NCBI RefSeq assembly: GCF_039521925.1
Contig: NZ_BAAACY010000011.1
Location: 1-64,000, forward strand
Direction: 5' to 3'
DNA from: Virgibacillus salarius
GTDB lineage: Bacteria > Bacillota > Bacilli > Bacillales > Amphibacillaceae
DNA: 64,000 nucleotides
Shown here: piece after piece, positions 8,247 to 17,021 of the stretch
How positions within the stretch are numbered: position 1 is the first letter of the stretch
How the letters are laid out: each line of letters starts with the position of its first letter
Program-made: the position numbers and the translations under genes
Notes under the pieces: model-generated
What the model was told of the DNA's origin: nothing
Database searches by the model: none
The model's input: only the letters and a program-made list of their open reading frames with translations

Positions 8247-9002
8247 TTATGAATCAATATTTACTTTCATCTCATGTAAAATCTTTTTCTCCAGCCTAGA
8301 TACTTGAACTTGCGATATCCCAAGTCGATCTGCTACTTCTGATTGTGTCTGATCTTTATAATATCTCAAGTAAACAATTAATCTTTCTCTTTCACTCAAC
8401 CCCCTAATAGCTTCTTGCAGGGTTAGTTTTTCGAACCATTTTGAATCCTGATCTGATATTTGATCTAGTAGAGTAATTGGATCTCCATCATTTTCAAATA
8501 CTGTTTCATGAATAGACTGTGGTGATTTTCCAGCTTCTTGAGCGTGAACAACATCTTCAGAAGAAATTTCTAACGCATCTGCAATCTCGTTCACGGTTGG
8601 TGATCTGCCTAGTTGTTTTGTTAATTCATCTTTCTTTTTACGGATTCTATTACCTGTCTCTTTAAGAGAACGACTAACTTTGACAGTACCGTCATCTCGA
8701 ATAAACCGTTGGATTTCACCGATTATCATTGGTACTGCATAAGTTGAAAAGCGTACATCATACGAAAGATCAAACTTATCTATTGATTTTATTAAACCAA
8801 TACTTCCAATTTGAAATAAATCATCGGGGTCATATCCTCTATTTATAAATCGTTGTACAACGGACCATACGAGACGGATATTTTTTTCTACTAATATATC
8901 TCGTGCTGCTTTATCTCCCTTTTGACTTTTGTCGATTAGTCCTTTTACTTCTTCATCCGTCAAGGTCTCGTTTCTGTTATCACCTTTTACGTTAACATTC
9001 AT
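8247..9002 (-). CDS. sigF: RNA polymerase sporulation sigma factor F
   Basis: Sigma-F is the first forespore-specific sigma factor. The 251-residue protein shows sigma-70 region 2 (DDLFQIGSIGLIKSIDKFD, about residues 61-79, and FSTYAVPMIIGEIQRFIRDD just after). It also has region 3 and region 4 with the helix-turn-helix QSEVADRLGISQVQVSRLEK near the C-terminus. It is held inactive by SpoIIAB, encoded 15 bp upstream, until SpoIIAA releases it. Gene order spoIIAA-spoIIAB-sigF is conserved. Confidence 0.98.
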   Translation of the reverse strand: MNVNVKGDNRNETLTDEEVKGLIDKSQKGDKAARDILVEKNIRLVWSVVQRFINRGYDPDDLFQIGSIGLIKSIDKFDLSYDVRFSTYAVPMIIGEIQRFIRDDGTVKVSRSLKETGNRIRKKKDELTKQLGRSPTVNEIADALEISSEDVVHAQEAGKSPQSIHETVFENDGDPITLLDQISDQDSKWFEKLTLQEAIRGLSERERLIVYLRYYKDQTQSEVADRLGISQVQVSRLEKKILHEMKVNIDS

Positions 9003-9017
9003 AGGCAGAACCTTTCA

Positions 9018-9458
9018 CTATGAACACACCGTTTTGCTTTTCGTAAGCTGCTTAGTCATGTGTACGGTTGTTCCTTTATCAGGTATGGATATGACCTCAA
9101 CAGTATCCATAAAATTCTCAATAATCGTAAAGCCCATCCCCGATCTTTCTAATTCTGGCTTGGAAGTATAAAGCGGCTGGCGCGCCTCGTCCACATCGCT
9201 AATTCCAATTCCCTCGTCCTTTATCGTTAATTCCACTTCACCATCTATTAATGCACAGGTAATATATACTTGATGATGTGCTTCATTATTATAACCATGA
9301 ATGATGCAGTTTGTGACAGCTTCAGAAACTACAGTTTTTATTTCTGTTAGCTCGTCCATCGTTGGGTCAACCTGACTGACAAAAGCAGCGACGGTAACTC
9401 TAGCAAATGATTCATTTTCGCTAATACTAGCAAATTGCACTGCCATTTCATTTTTCAT
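9018..9458 (-). CDS. spoIIAB: Anti-sigma F factor and SpoIIAA kinase
   Basis: SpoIIAB is a GHKL-fold serine kinase that binds sigma-F and phosphorylates SpoIIAA. The 146 residues equal the B. subtilis length. The N box (VVSEAVTNCIIHGYN, about residues 43-57), the G1 box (IKDEGIGISD) and the G2 box (SGMGFTIIENFMD) that form the ATP site are all intact. It overlaps the stop of spoIIAA by 4 bp, consistent with coupled translation that fixes the stoichiometry. Confidence 0.98.
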   Translation of the reverse strand: MKNEMAVQFASISENESFARVTVAAFVSQVDPTMDELTEIKTVVSEAVTNCIIHGYNNEAHHQVYITCALIDGEVELTIKDEGIGISDVDEARQPLYTSKPELERSGMGFTIIENFMDTVEVISIPDKGTTVHMTKQLTKSKTVCS

Positions 9459-9808
9459 GATGCCACCCCCAAAGTCTCTAATGCAAATGCTTCATTCTCC
9501 TCAAGACGAACAATTTTAAATAATCCTGACATTTCAAATAAACGTTTAACCGGCGGAGAAATAGAACATACGACCATTTCTCCACCAAGTTGTAATACTT
9601 CCTTATATCTGCCTAACACAACACCTAACCCTGAGCTATCCATAAAAGTCATTGCTTCAAGATTTAATAACACATGCTTTACATCATTTTTGTACATAAT
9701 CTCTTTCCACTCATTTCGTAATAACTCTGCTTCATGATGATCTAATTCACCAGAGAGTCTGACGATCAAGACATCTTCTTTAATAGCAAATGTTGAACTA
9801 AGACCCAT
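9455..9808 (-). CDS. spoIIAA: Anti-sigma F factor antagonist
   Basis: This STAS-domain protein, in its dephosphorylated form, displaces sigma-F from SpoIIAB. The phosphorylation site lies in FMDSSGLGV, with Ser58 in the same position as in B. subtilis. The length of 117 is identical. It is the first gene of the spoIIA operon, with GGAGGAAAG just before ATG and a sigma-H-like promoter upstream. Confidence 0.98.
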   Translation of the reverse strand: MGLSSTFAIKEDVLIVRLSGELDHHEAELLRNEWKEIMYKNDVKHVLLNLEAMTFMDSSGLGVVLGRYKEVLQLGGEMVVCSISPPVKRLFEMSGLFKIVRLEENEAFALETLGVAS

Positions 9809-9845
9809 AGTCTTTCCTCCTTTTTATACAAAAACTGTATTTATT

Positions 9846-9876
9846 TCATTTCTTGATTTGATGGGTCGATTCCTGC
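9846..9876 (-). promoter_or_regulatory. Candidate sigma-H promoter of spoIIA operon
   Basis: On the minus strand GCAGGAATC (9868-9876) is followed by 13 bp and AAGAAATGA (9846-9854). This resembles the sigma-H pattern AGGAnTT / GAATt, with a weak -10. The B. subtilis spoIIA operon is sigma-H and Spo0A controlled. I see no perfect Spo0A box here. Confidence 0.5.
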
Positions 9877-9918
9877 TACATGACAAAAGAAGAACTTATT
9901 CGGTTAAAATAGTATGTT

Positions 9919-11091
9919 TTATTCATTTTTCGCCATTCTTTGCAAGGTTCTCTTTAACAAAGTAAAGTACGATGCTTTATCTATTGTTTCTTTGATCGTT
10001 AAATCTGTTCGAGAGATAATTTCATCTCCATTTTTAACTATTAACTCGCCTACTTTATCCCCTCTAAAAATCGGCAGAGATAATGCATGGTGAACGTTAA
10101 CTTCGGTTGCTATATCGTCCATTGATTCACCTTTTTTATGAAGTGTACTAATAGATTCGGATGCCACAACATCTGTTATTGTTTTATCAGCCTTCAACAG
10201 CTTAAGATCGGTTATTTTATCGCCCTTCTCAAATAATTTATTGGTTTGATAATGATTAAATGCAAAATCCAACATTCCTGAAACAGCAGCGTTCCGTTCT
10301 TTTGTTGTTTTTGCCCCCATAACAACGGCAATGACTCGCATTTCCTCTTTTTCAGCTGTAGCCGTCAGACAATACTTCGCTTCATTTGTATAACCAGTTT
10401 TTAGGCCATCAACACCTGGATAGAATTTCACTAGTTTATTTGTATTAACAAGCCAAAATTCATTATCCTGCCCCTTACGTAAATAATCTTCATAAATGGA
10501 TGTATAGTCTGTAATGGATTCATACTTTAATAATTCCTTTGCCATTATTGACATATCATAAGATGTACTATAATGATCCTCGGCAGGTAAACCAGTTGCA
10601 TTTTGAAATTTCGTGTCCTTTAAATCTAATTCCTTGACCTTATCATTCATCTTTTTGACAAATGCTTTTTCGCTACCAGCAATTCTTTCAGCTAGTGCTA
10701 CACTAGCATCATTTCCAGATGCTACAGCTACGCCCTTAAGTAAATCCTGCACACTCATTTCTTCTCCTGATTCTAAGAAAATTTGAGAACCTCCCATAGA
10801 CGCAGCGCGATCACTAACGCGTACCGTTTCATCCAGTTTTAATTTTCCCTCATCCAGAGCCTCCATAATTAAAAGCAATGTCATTATTTTCGTCATACTT
10901 GCAGGTGGTAATTTCTCATGTGCATTTTTATCGAATAAAACCTCACCTGTGTCTCTCTCCATTAGAATTGCCGATTTAGTATTCTCTGCAAGCTTTTCCG
11001 TGTCAGAACCCGTTTCCTCTGCAAAAACAGGTGAGCTTAGATGAATTAACAACGTGATAACCATACTAACAACCAAAAGACCTCTTTTCAT
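9919..11091 (-). CDS. dacF: D-alanyl-D-alanine carboxypeptidase DacF (penicillin-binding protein)
   Basis: This serine DD-carboxypeptidase trims the terminal D-Ala from peptidoglycan stem peptides and in spore-formers acts on forespore peptidoglycan. A signal peptide covers about residues 1-25. The catalytic motifs are SMTK (in PPASMTKIM), SGN (in VASGNDAS) and KTG (in GLKTGYTNEA). The ATG at 11091 has GGAGGG at proper distance, so the TTG at 11106 was rejected, giving 390 residues. It lies upstream of spoIIAA as in B. subtilis. The gap 11092-11702 holds a family A repeat and the pdp terminator, with no gene. Confidence 0.96.
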   Translation of the reverse strand: MKRGLLVVSMVITLLIHLSSPVFAEETGSDTEKLAENTKSAILMERDTGEVLFDKNAHEKLPPASMTKIMTLLLIMEALDEGKLKLDETVRVSDRAASMGGSQIFLESGEEMSVQDLLKGVAVASGNDASVALAERIAGSEKAFVKKMNDKVKELDLKDTKFQNATGLPAEDHYSTSYDMSIMAKELLKYESITDYTSIYEDYLRKGQDNEFWLVNTNKLVKFYPGVDGLKTGYTNEAKYCLTATAEKEEMRVIAVVMGAKTTKERNAAVSGMLDFAFNHYQTNKLFEKGDKITDLKLLKADKTITDVVASESISTLHKKGESMDDIATEVNVHHALSLPIFRGDKVGELIVKNGDEIISRTDLTIKETIDKASYFTLLKRTLQRMAKNE

Positions 11092-11424
11092 CCTTATACC
11101 CTCCAATAAAGTGAATCCTTTTTCAGAAGGAAGTTATCTTATTTTCACTTCTGAAATCATGCGAACAAAGGTAGCAAACGCTAAGTCTTGAACATGAAAA
11201 GATCGATGTTCAGAAACCTTTATGCCAAACGTCTATTTACAGATATTCTGTAAACAAACAATTCGTTTTTTACAGGCTGTCCTTTCTCGGTAAGTGTATT
11301 GTTAATTCGAGCGTTAGGATCCTGTCTACCTAAAATAAACTATATACATTCAGCATAACCAATTGCAGTTCCCAATATACGTTTATTCATGAGTAAAGAT
11401 CGTTAAAAATGATCACTGTAACAA

Positions 11425-11623
11425 GAACAAAAGCGGAAGCGCCCGTCTAGAAGCGTAGCGACTGGAGCGAGTCAATGGAGATAAAGGAATAACGGTGTGC
11501 TTGCGAGCCGATGATGACTTAGATTAGGGCGATTCGTGAAGTCGCCTCGTTTCTGAAGGCTGGTGCTGAACGCAGCTCGTCCATATTGATCCACATGCGC
11601 TAATTTTATAATTTCCTATACTC
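11425..11623 (+). repeat. Dispersed intergenic repeat, family A, copy 2
   Basis: The same layout as the other copies is seen: 'gaacaaaagcgg', AGAAGCGTAGCGACTGGAG, the core ACTTAGATTAGGGCG, then GTCGCCTCGTTTCT as the opposite arm and the AT tail. It ends 4 bp before the pdp terminator. Confidence 0.8.
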
Positions 11624-11626
11624 AAA

Positions 11627-11667
11627 TAAAATCTCTCTGTTCGTCACATTTACAAACAGAGAGATTA
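11627..11667. terminator. Terminator downstream of pdp
   Basis: AATCTCTCTGTT and AACAGAGAGATT form a perfect 12-bp stem. On the minus strand it is followed by TTATTT. Confidence 0.85.
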
Positions 11668-11702
11668 CATGTTTAGATCTATTAATTTAGCGGCAAATTA
11701 TT

Positions 11703-13007
11703 TTATTTAGTAACTGTGTCATATATTAACGTAGGTGCATCTATTATCTCTTCAGAAATGGTTATGCTTGCATATAGTTTTTCTTTCACTTCATCTACAT
11801 TTTCAGAATTGGAATGAATGGTTAATAAAGACTCACCAGCTTCAACCTTGTCTCCAATTTTTTTATGCAATACTAGTCCAACAGCAAGGTCAATTTCTGA
11901 TTCTTTTGTAGCTCTTCCAGCACCTAACATCATTGCTGCAGTACCAATATCATCAGCAATGATTTCGGCAACTGTTCCTCCCTTTTTGGCCGGCAGGTCT
12001 ACTTTAAAGGAAGCTTGAGGCAGCAAATGTGGCTGATCTACAACTGTTGCATCTCCACCTTGTGAAGATAGAAATGTTTTGAATTGATTTAATGCCTTGC
12101 CATTATGCAGATTTTCTTGAAGTTTTGCTCTGGCTTCTTCTAGGGTTTCGGCTTTCTCAGCTAAAACAACCATTTGACTTCCTAATGTTAAACAAAGCTC
12201 CGTAAGATCTTTTGGCCCTTTGCCTTGTAATGTGTCAATAGCCTCATTAATTTCTAGTGCATTACCAATTGCATTTCCTAACGGCTGGCTCATGTCAGAA
12301 ATTACTGCCATCGTATTTCTTCCAACTTTATTTCCAATGGTTACCATTGCTTTTGCTAATGCCTTGGCATCATTTAGTTCTTTCATAAAGGCACCTGCGC
12401 CAGTTTTTACATCTAGAACGATGGCATCAGCGCCTGAAGCAATTTTCTTACTCATGATGGAGCTAGCAATTAGTGGTATTGAATTGACTGTTGCAGTAAC
12501 GTCTCTTAATCCATATAATTTTTTGTCAGCAGGAGTTAAGTTCCCAGATTGGCCCACTACAGCTACCTTGTTTTTATTGACAAGCTCAATAAATTCATCG
12601 TTAGTTATTTCTACATGAAATCCAGGAACGGCTTCTAGTTTATCAATTGTTCCACCAGTGTGACCTAAGCCCCTTCCACTCATTTTAGCAACTGGGACGC
12701 CTAAAGAGGCCACCAATGGTGCTAAAATTAATGTAGTCGTATCACCAACACCACCAGTTGAATGCTTATCTACTTTAATCCCATCAATTTCAGATAAATC
12801 GATTTGATCGCCAGATTCTACCATCGCTTTGGTAATTTGCGCACGTTCATCATCCGTCATATCTTGAAAATAAATAGCCATTAACAATGCACTAGCCTGA
12901 TAATCTGGAATGTTACCATTGGTATAGCCATCTATAAAATAGTTAATTTCTTCTGTTGTTAAGGCTTGACCATTGCGTTTTTTCTCAATAATGTCATACA
13001 TTCTCAT
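11703..13007 (-). CDS. pdp: Pyrimidine-nucleoside phosphorylase
   Basis: This enzyme phosphorolyses uridine, thymidine and deoxyuridine to free base and (deoxy)ribose-1-phosphate. The family signature is clear: KHSTGGVGDTTTLILAPLVA (about residues 81-100) and SGRGLGHTGGTIDKLEAVPG just after it. The length of 434 is standard. It lies 13 bp after pupG, so with drm it makes a nucleoside salvage operon. In B. subtilis pdp is with dra-nupC instead, so the arrangement differs. Confidence 0.97.
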   Translation of the reverse strand: MRMYDIIEKKRNGQALTTEEINYFIDGYTNGNIPDYQASALLMAIYFQDMTDDERAQITKAMVESGDQIDLSEIDGIKVDKHSTGGVGDTTTLILAPLVASLGVPVAKMSGRGLGHTGGTIDKLEAVPGFHVEITNDEFIELVNKNKVAVVGQSGNLTPADKKLYGLRDVTATVNSIPLIASSIMSKKIASGADAIVLDVKTGAGAFMKELNDAKALAKAMVTIGNKVGRNTMAVISDMSQPLGNAIGNALEINEAIDTLQGKGPKDLTELCLTLGSQMVVLAEKAETLEEARAKLQENLHNGKALNQFKTFLSSQGGDATVVDQPHLLPQASFKVDLPAKKGGTVAEIIADDIGTAAMMLGAGRATKESEIDLAVGLVLHKKIGDKVEAGESLLTIHSNSENVDEVKEKLYASITISEEIIDAPTLIYDTVTK

Positions 13008-13020
13008 TTTTTATCACCTT

Positions 13021-13848
13021 TTAATCATTTTGGGGTAATGTTTCTATTACTTTTTTCACAAATGTTAAGAAGGATTCTCTTACTTGCTCTGTTGTTTCTA
13101 TTACTTCATGATGCGTTAAAGGCTGATCTAAGATTCCCGCAGCCATGTTAGAAATACAAGAGATTCCTAACACACGAATACCTGCATGTCCAGCTACAGT
13201 CACTTCAGGAACCGTAGACATACCGACTGCATCCCCACCTAACGTACGAAGCATACGTACTTCTGCTGGTGTTTCATAAGCTGGGCCAGTATTTCCTACA
13301 TATACACCTTTTTGTACATGTAATTGAATGTCTTTTGCGCATGCCTCCGCGTGTGCAATTAGCGATTTATCATAGACATTGGACATATCTGGAAAACGGA
13401 CTCCTAAATGTTCATCATTCTTACCAATGAGCGGACTATCTCCCATATTATTGATATGATCGGAAATTAACATCAAATCACCAGGCTTGAAATCTTCATT
13501 TATACCGCCAGCTGCGTTTGTAACAATAATAGATTCAATACCTAGTTCTTTCATTACCCGAACTGGAAAAGTTACTTGTTGCATTGTGTAACCCTCATAA
13601 TAGTGAAAACGCCCTTGCATGGCAATAACTTGCTTTCCTTTTAATGTTCCCGCAACTAGCTGTCCCTTATGACCAGCAACAGTGGATTCTGGAAAATCAG
13701 GAATATCCTTATATGGAATAGTAATTGGGCTTTCTATTTCCTCTGCCAGTACTCCTAGTCCAGAGCCAAGAATCAAACCAATCTCTGGTTTCTTATCTAG
13801 CTTCTGCTGCAAAAATTCACTTGCTTCTCGAACTGCGCTATAATTCAT
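13021..13848 (-). CDS. pupG: Purine-nucleoside phosphorylase (guanosine/inosine type)
   Basis: This is a trimeric-type purine nucleoside phosphorylase that splits guanosine and inosine with phosphate. The motifs are LILGSGLGVLAE (residues about 24-35), GRFHYYEGY (phosphate/ribose site) and the base-binding VTNAAGGIN and SNMAAGI regions. It has 275 residues, close to B. subtilis PupG. It starts 1 bp after the stop of drm, so the two are likely translationally coupled. Confidence 0.96.
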   Translation of the reverse strand: MNYSAVREASEFLQQKLDKKPEIGLILGSGLGVLAEEIESPITIPYKDIPDFPESTVAGHKGQLVAGTLKGKQVIAMQGRFHYYEGYTMQQVTFPVRVMKELGIESIIVTNAAGGINEDFKPGDLMLISDHINNMGDSPLIGKNDEHLGVRFPDMSNVYDKSLIAHAEACAKDIQLHVQKGVYVGNTGPAYETPAEVRMLRTLGGDAVGMSTVPEVTVAGHAGIRVLGISCISNMAAGILDQPLTHHEVIETTEQVRESFLTFVKKVIETLPQND

Positions 13849-13849
13849 T

Positions 13850-15043
13850 TTATAAATCCCCCTTAGGTTTAATATCCTTTAGAAAGCTTATTCCATACGT
13901 AGGCATGTTCACCTCAAAATTATCAGCAATTGTAGCTCCTATATCTGCAAATGTCTGACGTAATGGTAATTCTTTTCCTTCGACAATACCTTTATGATGT
14001 ACCAACAAAGGAACAAATTCCCGAGTATGGTCCGTACCGTGATGTATAGGGTCATTTCCATGATCAGCTGTAATAATTAATAAATCATCATCCTTCATTC
14101 CTGCAAGAACTTCAGGCAGTCTAGCATCGTAGGCCTCCAATGCTTCTCCATAACCTTGAGGATCTCTACGATGACCATATTTTGCATCAAAGTCAACTAA
14201 ATTTAAGAAGCTAATTCCAGTAAAATCCTTCTTCATTGATGTAACTAACTGTGTCATCCCATCATCATTATCCTTCGTTCGAATCGCTTCAGTGACTCCC
14301 TCACCGTCATAAATATCTGAAATCTTCCCTAGAGCAATAACATCATAATTATTTTCTTCTAATTCATTCATGACAGTTTTCCCAAAAGGTTTGAGTGCAT
14401 AATCATGTCGATTAGAGGTCCTCTCAAACGCCCCTGGTTTCCCAATAAATGGGCGAGCAATCACCCGACCGACCATATACTTCTCATCTAACGTTAGTTC
14501 TCTCGCAATTTTGCATATACGATATTGCTCTTCAATGGGAATAACATCCTCATGGGCAGCTATTTGCAATACAGAGTCAGCAGAGGTATATACAATTAAG
14601 GAGCCTGTTTCCATATGCTCAGCGCCTAATTCTTTAATGATTTCTGTACCTGAAGCTGGTTTATTACCAATAACTTTCCGCCCAGCCTTTTCCTCTAGCT
14701 CTTCAATTAATTCTTCAGGGAATCCTTCAGGAAACGTTCTGAAAGGCTGTTCGATATGCAAGCCCATAATTTCCCAATGACCAGTCATCGTATCTTTTCC
14801 GTTGGAGGCTTCCTGCATCTTTGTATAATGTGCTTTCGGTGAATCCGCTTTATCAATTCCTGCAATTGGTCGAATATTGCTTAAACCCAACCTTCCCATA
14901 TTTGGCATATGTAGACCTTTCATATGCGACGCAATATGGCCAAGTGTATCAGCGCCTTTATCATTAAATTTATCAGCATCAGGTGCTTCTCCAATTCCCA
15001 CTGAGTCCAATACAATTAAAAATACACGCTTGAAATTTTTCAT
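13850..15043 (-). CDS. drm: Phosphopentomutase
   Basis: Phosphopentomutase (DeoB/Drm) interconverts (deoxy)ribose-1-phosphate and 5-phosphate, linking nucleoside breakdown to the pentose phosphate pathway. It belongs to the alkaline phosphatase superfamily. Metal ligands are visible in VLDSVGIGEAPDA near the N-terminus and in ITADHGNDP and GTDHTREFVPLLV near residues 325-350. The active threonine lies in the KDTMTGHWE segment. It has 397 residues and is the first gene of drm-pupG-pdp. Confidence 0.97.
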   Translation of the reverse strand: MKNFKRVFLIVLDSVGIGEAPDADKFNDKGADTLGHIASHMKGLHMPNMGRLGLSNIRPIAGIDKADSPKAHYTKMQEASNGKDTMTGHWEIMGLHIEQPFRTFPEGFPEELIEELEEKAGRKVIGNKPASGTEIIKELGAEHMETGSLIVYTSADSVLQIAAHEDVIPIEEQYRICKIARELTLDEKYMVGRVIARPFIGKPGAFERTSNRHDYALKPFGKTVMNELEENNYDVIALGKISDIYDGEGVTEAIRTKDNDDGMTQLVTSMKKDFTGISFLNLVDFDAKYGHRRDPQGYGEALEAYDARLPEVLAGMKDDDLLIITADHGNDPIHHGTDHTREFVPLLVHHKGIVEGKELPLRQTFADIGATIADNFEVNMPTYGISFLKDIKPKGDL

Positions 15044-15137
15044 GGTATATCCCTCCTAAATATTATATTCCCACGATAGCCATGAAGTATGTCTATAATT
15101 CGTTGTAGGATGTCAGACGACTTAAAAAAATAAAAAG

Positions 15138-16031
15138 CTATGCTCTTGGATGATAGTTCATATATATATCTTTTAATCTAGCTTTCGTAACATGTGTATA
15201 AATTTGGGTTGTAGATATATCAACATGTCCAAGCATTTCTTGAACTAAACGCAAATCTGCACCATTCTCAAGTAAATGAGTTGCAAATGAATGCCTTAAT
15301 GTATGCGGTGTAATTTTCTTATGAATTCCTGCTTCAAGCGCTGCTTTTTTTAATATTTTCCAAAATCCTTGGCGTGTCAACGGTTTACCGTGCTGATTGA
15401 CAAATAAAATATTACTATCTCCTTGGCGTTTAATTAACTTACCGCGGGCTTGCTGCAAATAGTTTTCCACTGCCTGGATAGCAACATTACCTAGAGGAAC
15501 GATCCGTTCCTTCGCTCCTTTTCCAAAGCACTGTACAAACCCCATGGTTAAATGAAGATCAGATATTTTTAAATGGATCATTTCACTTACTCGAAGACCT
15601 GTAGCATATAGTAGTTCTAACATTGCTTTATTACGTATATGTAATGCAGTATCTGAAGGTAAACTTAATAATGCTTCTATTTCTTGGATCGATAATACAT
15701 CTGGAAGCTTTCGTTCCTTCTTAGGTGTTTCAATATGTAAGCTAGCATCATGTGTTACGACTTGCTCCCGAATTAAAAATTGATGAAATGCACGAATAGA
15801 TGAAATATGACGCGCAATTGTCGCAGAGGATTTCCCATCGTCTTTTAACACATAAAGAAAATTGGTAATATCATTTCTTGTAACTTGTTCCCAGTTAGCT
15901 TTGTTTACAGAGGTTTTAATAAAATCTATATATGCTGTTAAGTCACGTCGATAAGAAGTTAATGTATTATCTGATAATCCTCTTTCAATTAATAAATAGT
16001 GATAAAAATCCTCTGCAATATCTGAAATCAT
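15138..16031 (-). CDS. xerD: Site-specific tyrosine recombinase XerD
   Basis: XerD, with its partner XerC (CodV), resolves chromosome dimers at dif. An N-terminal SAM-like core-binding domain (residues 1-85) precedes the catalytic domain. The tetrad is visible: Arg in ATGLRVSEM, His-x-x-Arg in HTLRHSFATHLLENGADL, His in LGHVDISTTQIY and the Tyr nucleophile in IYTHV. The length of 297 is typical. It is 3 bp downstream of yqzK and upstream of drm, as in B. subtilis. Confidence 0.97.
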   Translation of the reverse strand: MISDIAEDFYHYLLIERGLSDNTLTSYRRDLTAYIDFIKTSVNKANWEQVTRNDITNFLYVLKDDGKSSATIARHISSIRAFHQFLIREQVVTHDASLHIETPKKERKLPDVLSIQEIEALLSLPSDTALHIRNKAMLELLYATGLRVSEMIHLKISDLHLTMGFVQCFGKGAKERIVPLGNVAIQAVENYLQQARGKLIKRQGDSNILFVNQHGKPLTRQGFWKILKKAALEAGIHKKITPHTLRHSFATHLLENGADLRLVQEMLGHVDISTTQIYTHVTKARLKDIYMNYHPRA

Positions 16032-16034
16032 CTT

Positions 16035-16241
16035 TTACTCTCCTAGCCGGAAAAATAAGTTCAATCGATCAAAAAAAGTTGGTTCTTCATTAAATACTTT
16101 TACTGCTGGTCCCTCTGGTGGATCATATCGATGATATTGTTCATATTCTGCATGCATTATTCGTAAACCAAAATAAAATAAAAATGTACACGCAATAAAG
16201 ATGACGAACACCTTTACCATATCCCACAGTATTCTTTTCAT
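16035..16241 (-). CDS. yqzK: YqzK-like small membrane protein (DUF4227)
   Basis: This 68-residue protein has one transmembrane helix (about residues 8-27) and a C-terminal polar part ending in an NLFFRLGE stretch. Size, position between fur and xerD, and the YGLRIMHAEYEQYHRY-like motif after the helix match the YqzK family. Function is unknown. It directly precedes xerD. Confidence 0.85.
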   Translation of the reverse strand: MKRILWDMVKVFVIFIACTFLFYFGLRIMHAEYEQYHRYDPPEGPAVKVFNEEPTFFDRLNLFFRLGE

Positions 16242-16391
16242 TTATTGTGCTCCTCTAATCATAATATATCCTATTAAAAGATATGCCAGAAAAGAAGAAC
16301 AATATACATAATACTATCATTCAAATGGGAAAAAATCTGTAATTACAATGTACCGCTTTTAACTTGGTTTGTAAATTATTTTCTTTTAAAT

Positions 16392-16480
16392 AAAAAAAGG
16401 CTGCTAGTAAGTATTGGAAACGCTAACTAGCAAAACTTGCATGGTAACTAGCTAACTAGAAGCGTTCATAGTAACAGCCT
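16392..16480 (-). terminator. Long terminator overlapping the end of fur
   Basis: On the minus strand AGGCTG ... CAGCCT followed by seven T's forms the base of an ~90-nt hairpin, with AACGCT/AGCGTT and several CTAGTTAG units inside. The upper strand of the hairpin includes the last codons and stop of fur. Confidence 0.7.
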
Positions 16481-16910
16481 GACATTGTTTACAGATGCCA
16501 TGAAAAGTTAAACGATGGTCTTTTACTTGAAATCCCCATTCATTTTGAACAATTTTCTCCACATCTTCGAGTAAATCATCTTCGATTTCTTCTACTGAAC
16601 CACATTCCGTACATACCAAATGATGATGAAAATGTTTAGCTCCTTCTTTACGAAGATCATAGCGTGATACACCATCACCAAAATTTATTTTATCCACAAT
16701 CTTTAGTTCTGATAATAATTCTAATGTACGATATACTGTAGCTAAACCAATTTCTGGAGCTTTTTCCTTAACAAGCAGGTATACATCTTCTGCACTTAAA
16801 TGATCGTCTTCCCTTTCCAGCAAGACTCTAACAGTCGCTTCTCGTTGAGGAGTAAGCTTATAGCTTTGCGAATGCAGTTGTTTTTTTATCCGATCAATTC
16901 GATGTTCCAT
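16452..16910 (-). CDS. fur: Ferric uptake regulator Fur
   Basis: Fur is an iron-dependent repressor of iron uptake genes. The 152-residue protein has the winged helix (about residues 15-85; LTPQREATVRVLLE and GLATVYRTLELL). A metal and dimerisation domain follows, with HFHHHLVCTECG and a second CxxC near the end (CKQC), the structural zinc site. Fur is favoured over PerR or Zur by synteny (spoIIM-fur-yqzK-xerD) and the HHHLVC motif. A consensus sigma-A promoter and a PerR-type box lie upstream. Confidence 0.95.
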   Translation of the reverse strand: MEHRIDRIKKQLHSQSYKLTPQREATVRVLLEREDDHLSAEDVYLLVKEKAPEIGLATVYRTLELLSELKIVDKINFGDGVSRYDLRKEGAKHFHHHLVCTECGSVEEIEDDLLEDVEKIVQNEWGFQVKDHRLTFHGICKQCQAVTMNASS

Positions 16911-16940
16911 GACAGGTTCCCTCCCTCATATCCCACCTTT

Positions 16941-16969
16941 ATTATATGCACCGATTAAAAGTGTGTCAA
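16941..16969 (-). promoter_or_regulatory. Consensus sigma-A promoter of fur
   Basis: On the minus strand TTGACA (16964-16969), a 17-bp spacer and TATAAT (16941-16946) are perfect consensus. The ATG of fur follows about 30 bp downstream of the -10. Confidence 0.85.
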
Positions 16970-16992
16970 AATAAAATATTATTATTTTATAT

Positions 16993-17007
16993 TTATAATA
17001 ATTATAG
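16993..17007. promoter_or_regulatory. PerR-type box upstream of fur
   Basis: TTATAATAATTATAG matches the PerR/Fur-family box TTATAATnATTATAA with one mismatch. In B. subtilis fur is known to be a PerR target. The site lies 23 bp upstream of the -35, unusual for simple blocking of this promoter. Confidence 0.65.
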
Positions 17008-17021
17008 TTTAAGTTTGATTA

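Noticed and set aside
12220..12618. 132-codon ORF on the plus strand
   Set aside because: Lies entirely antisense to pdp, whose protein is fully conserved, so it is a shadow frame.
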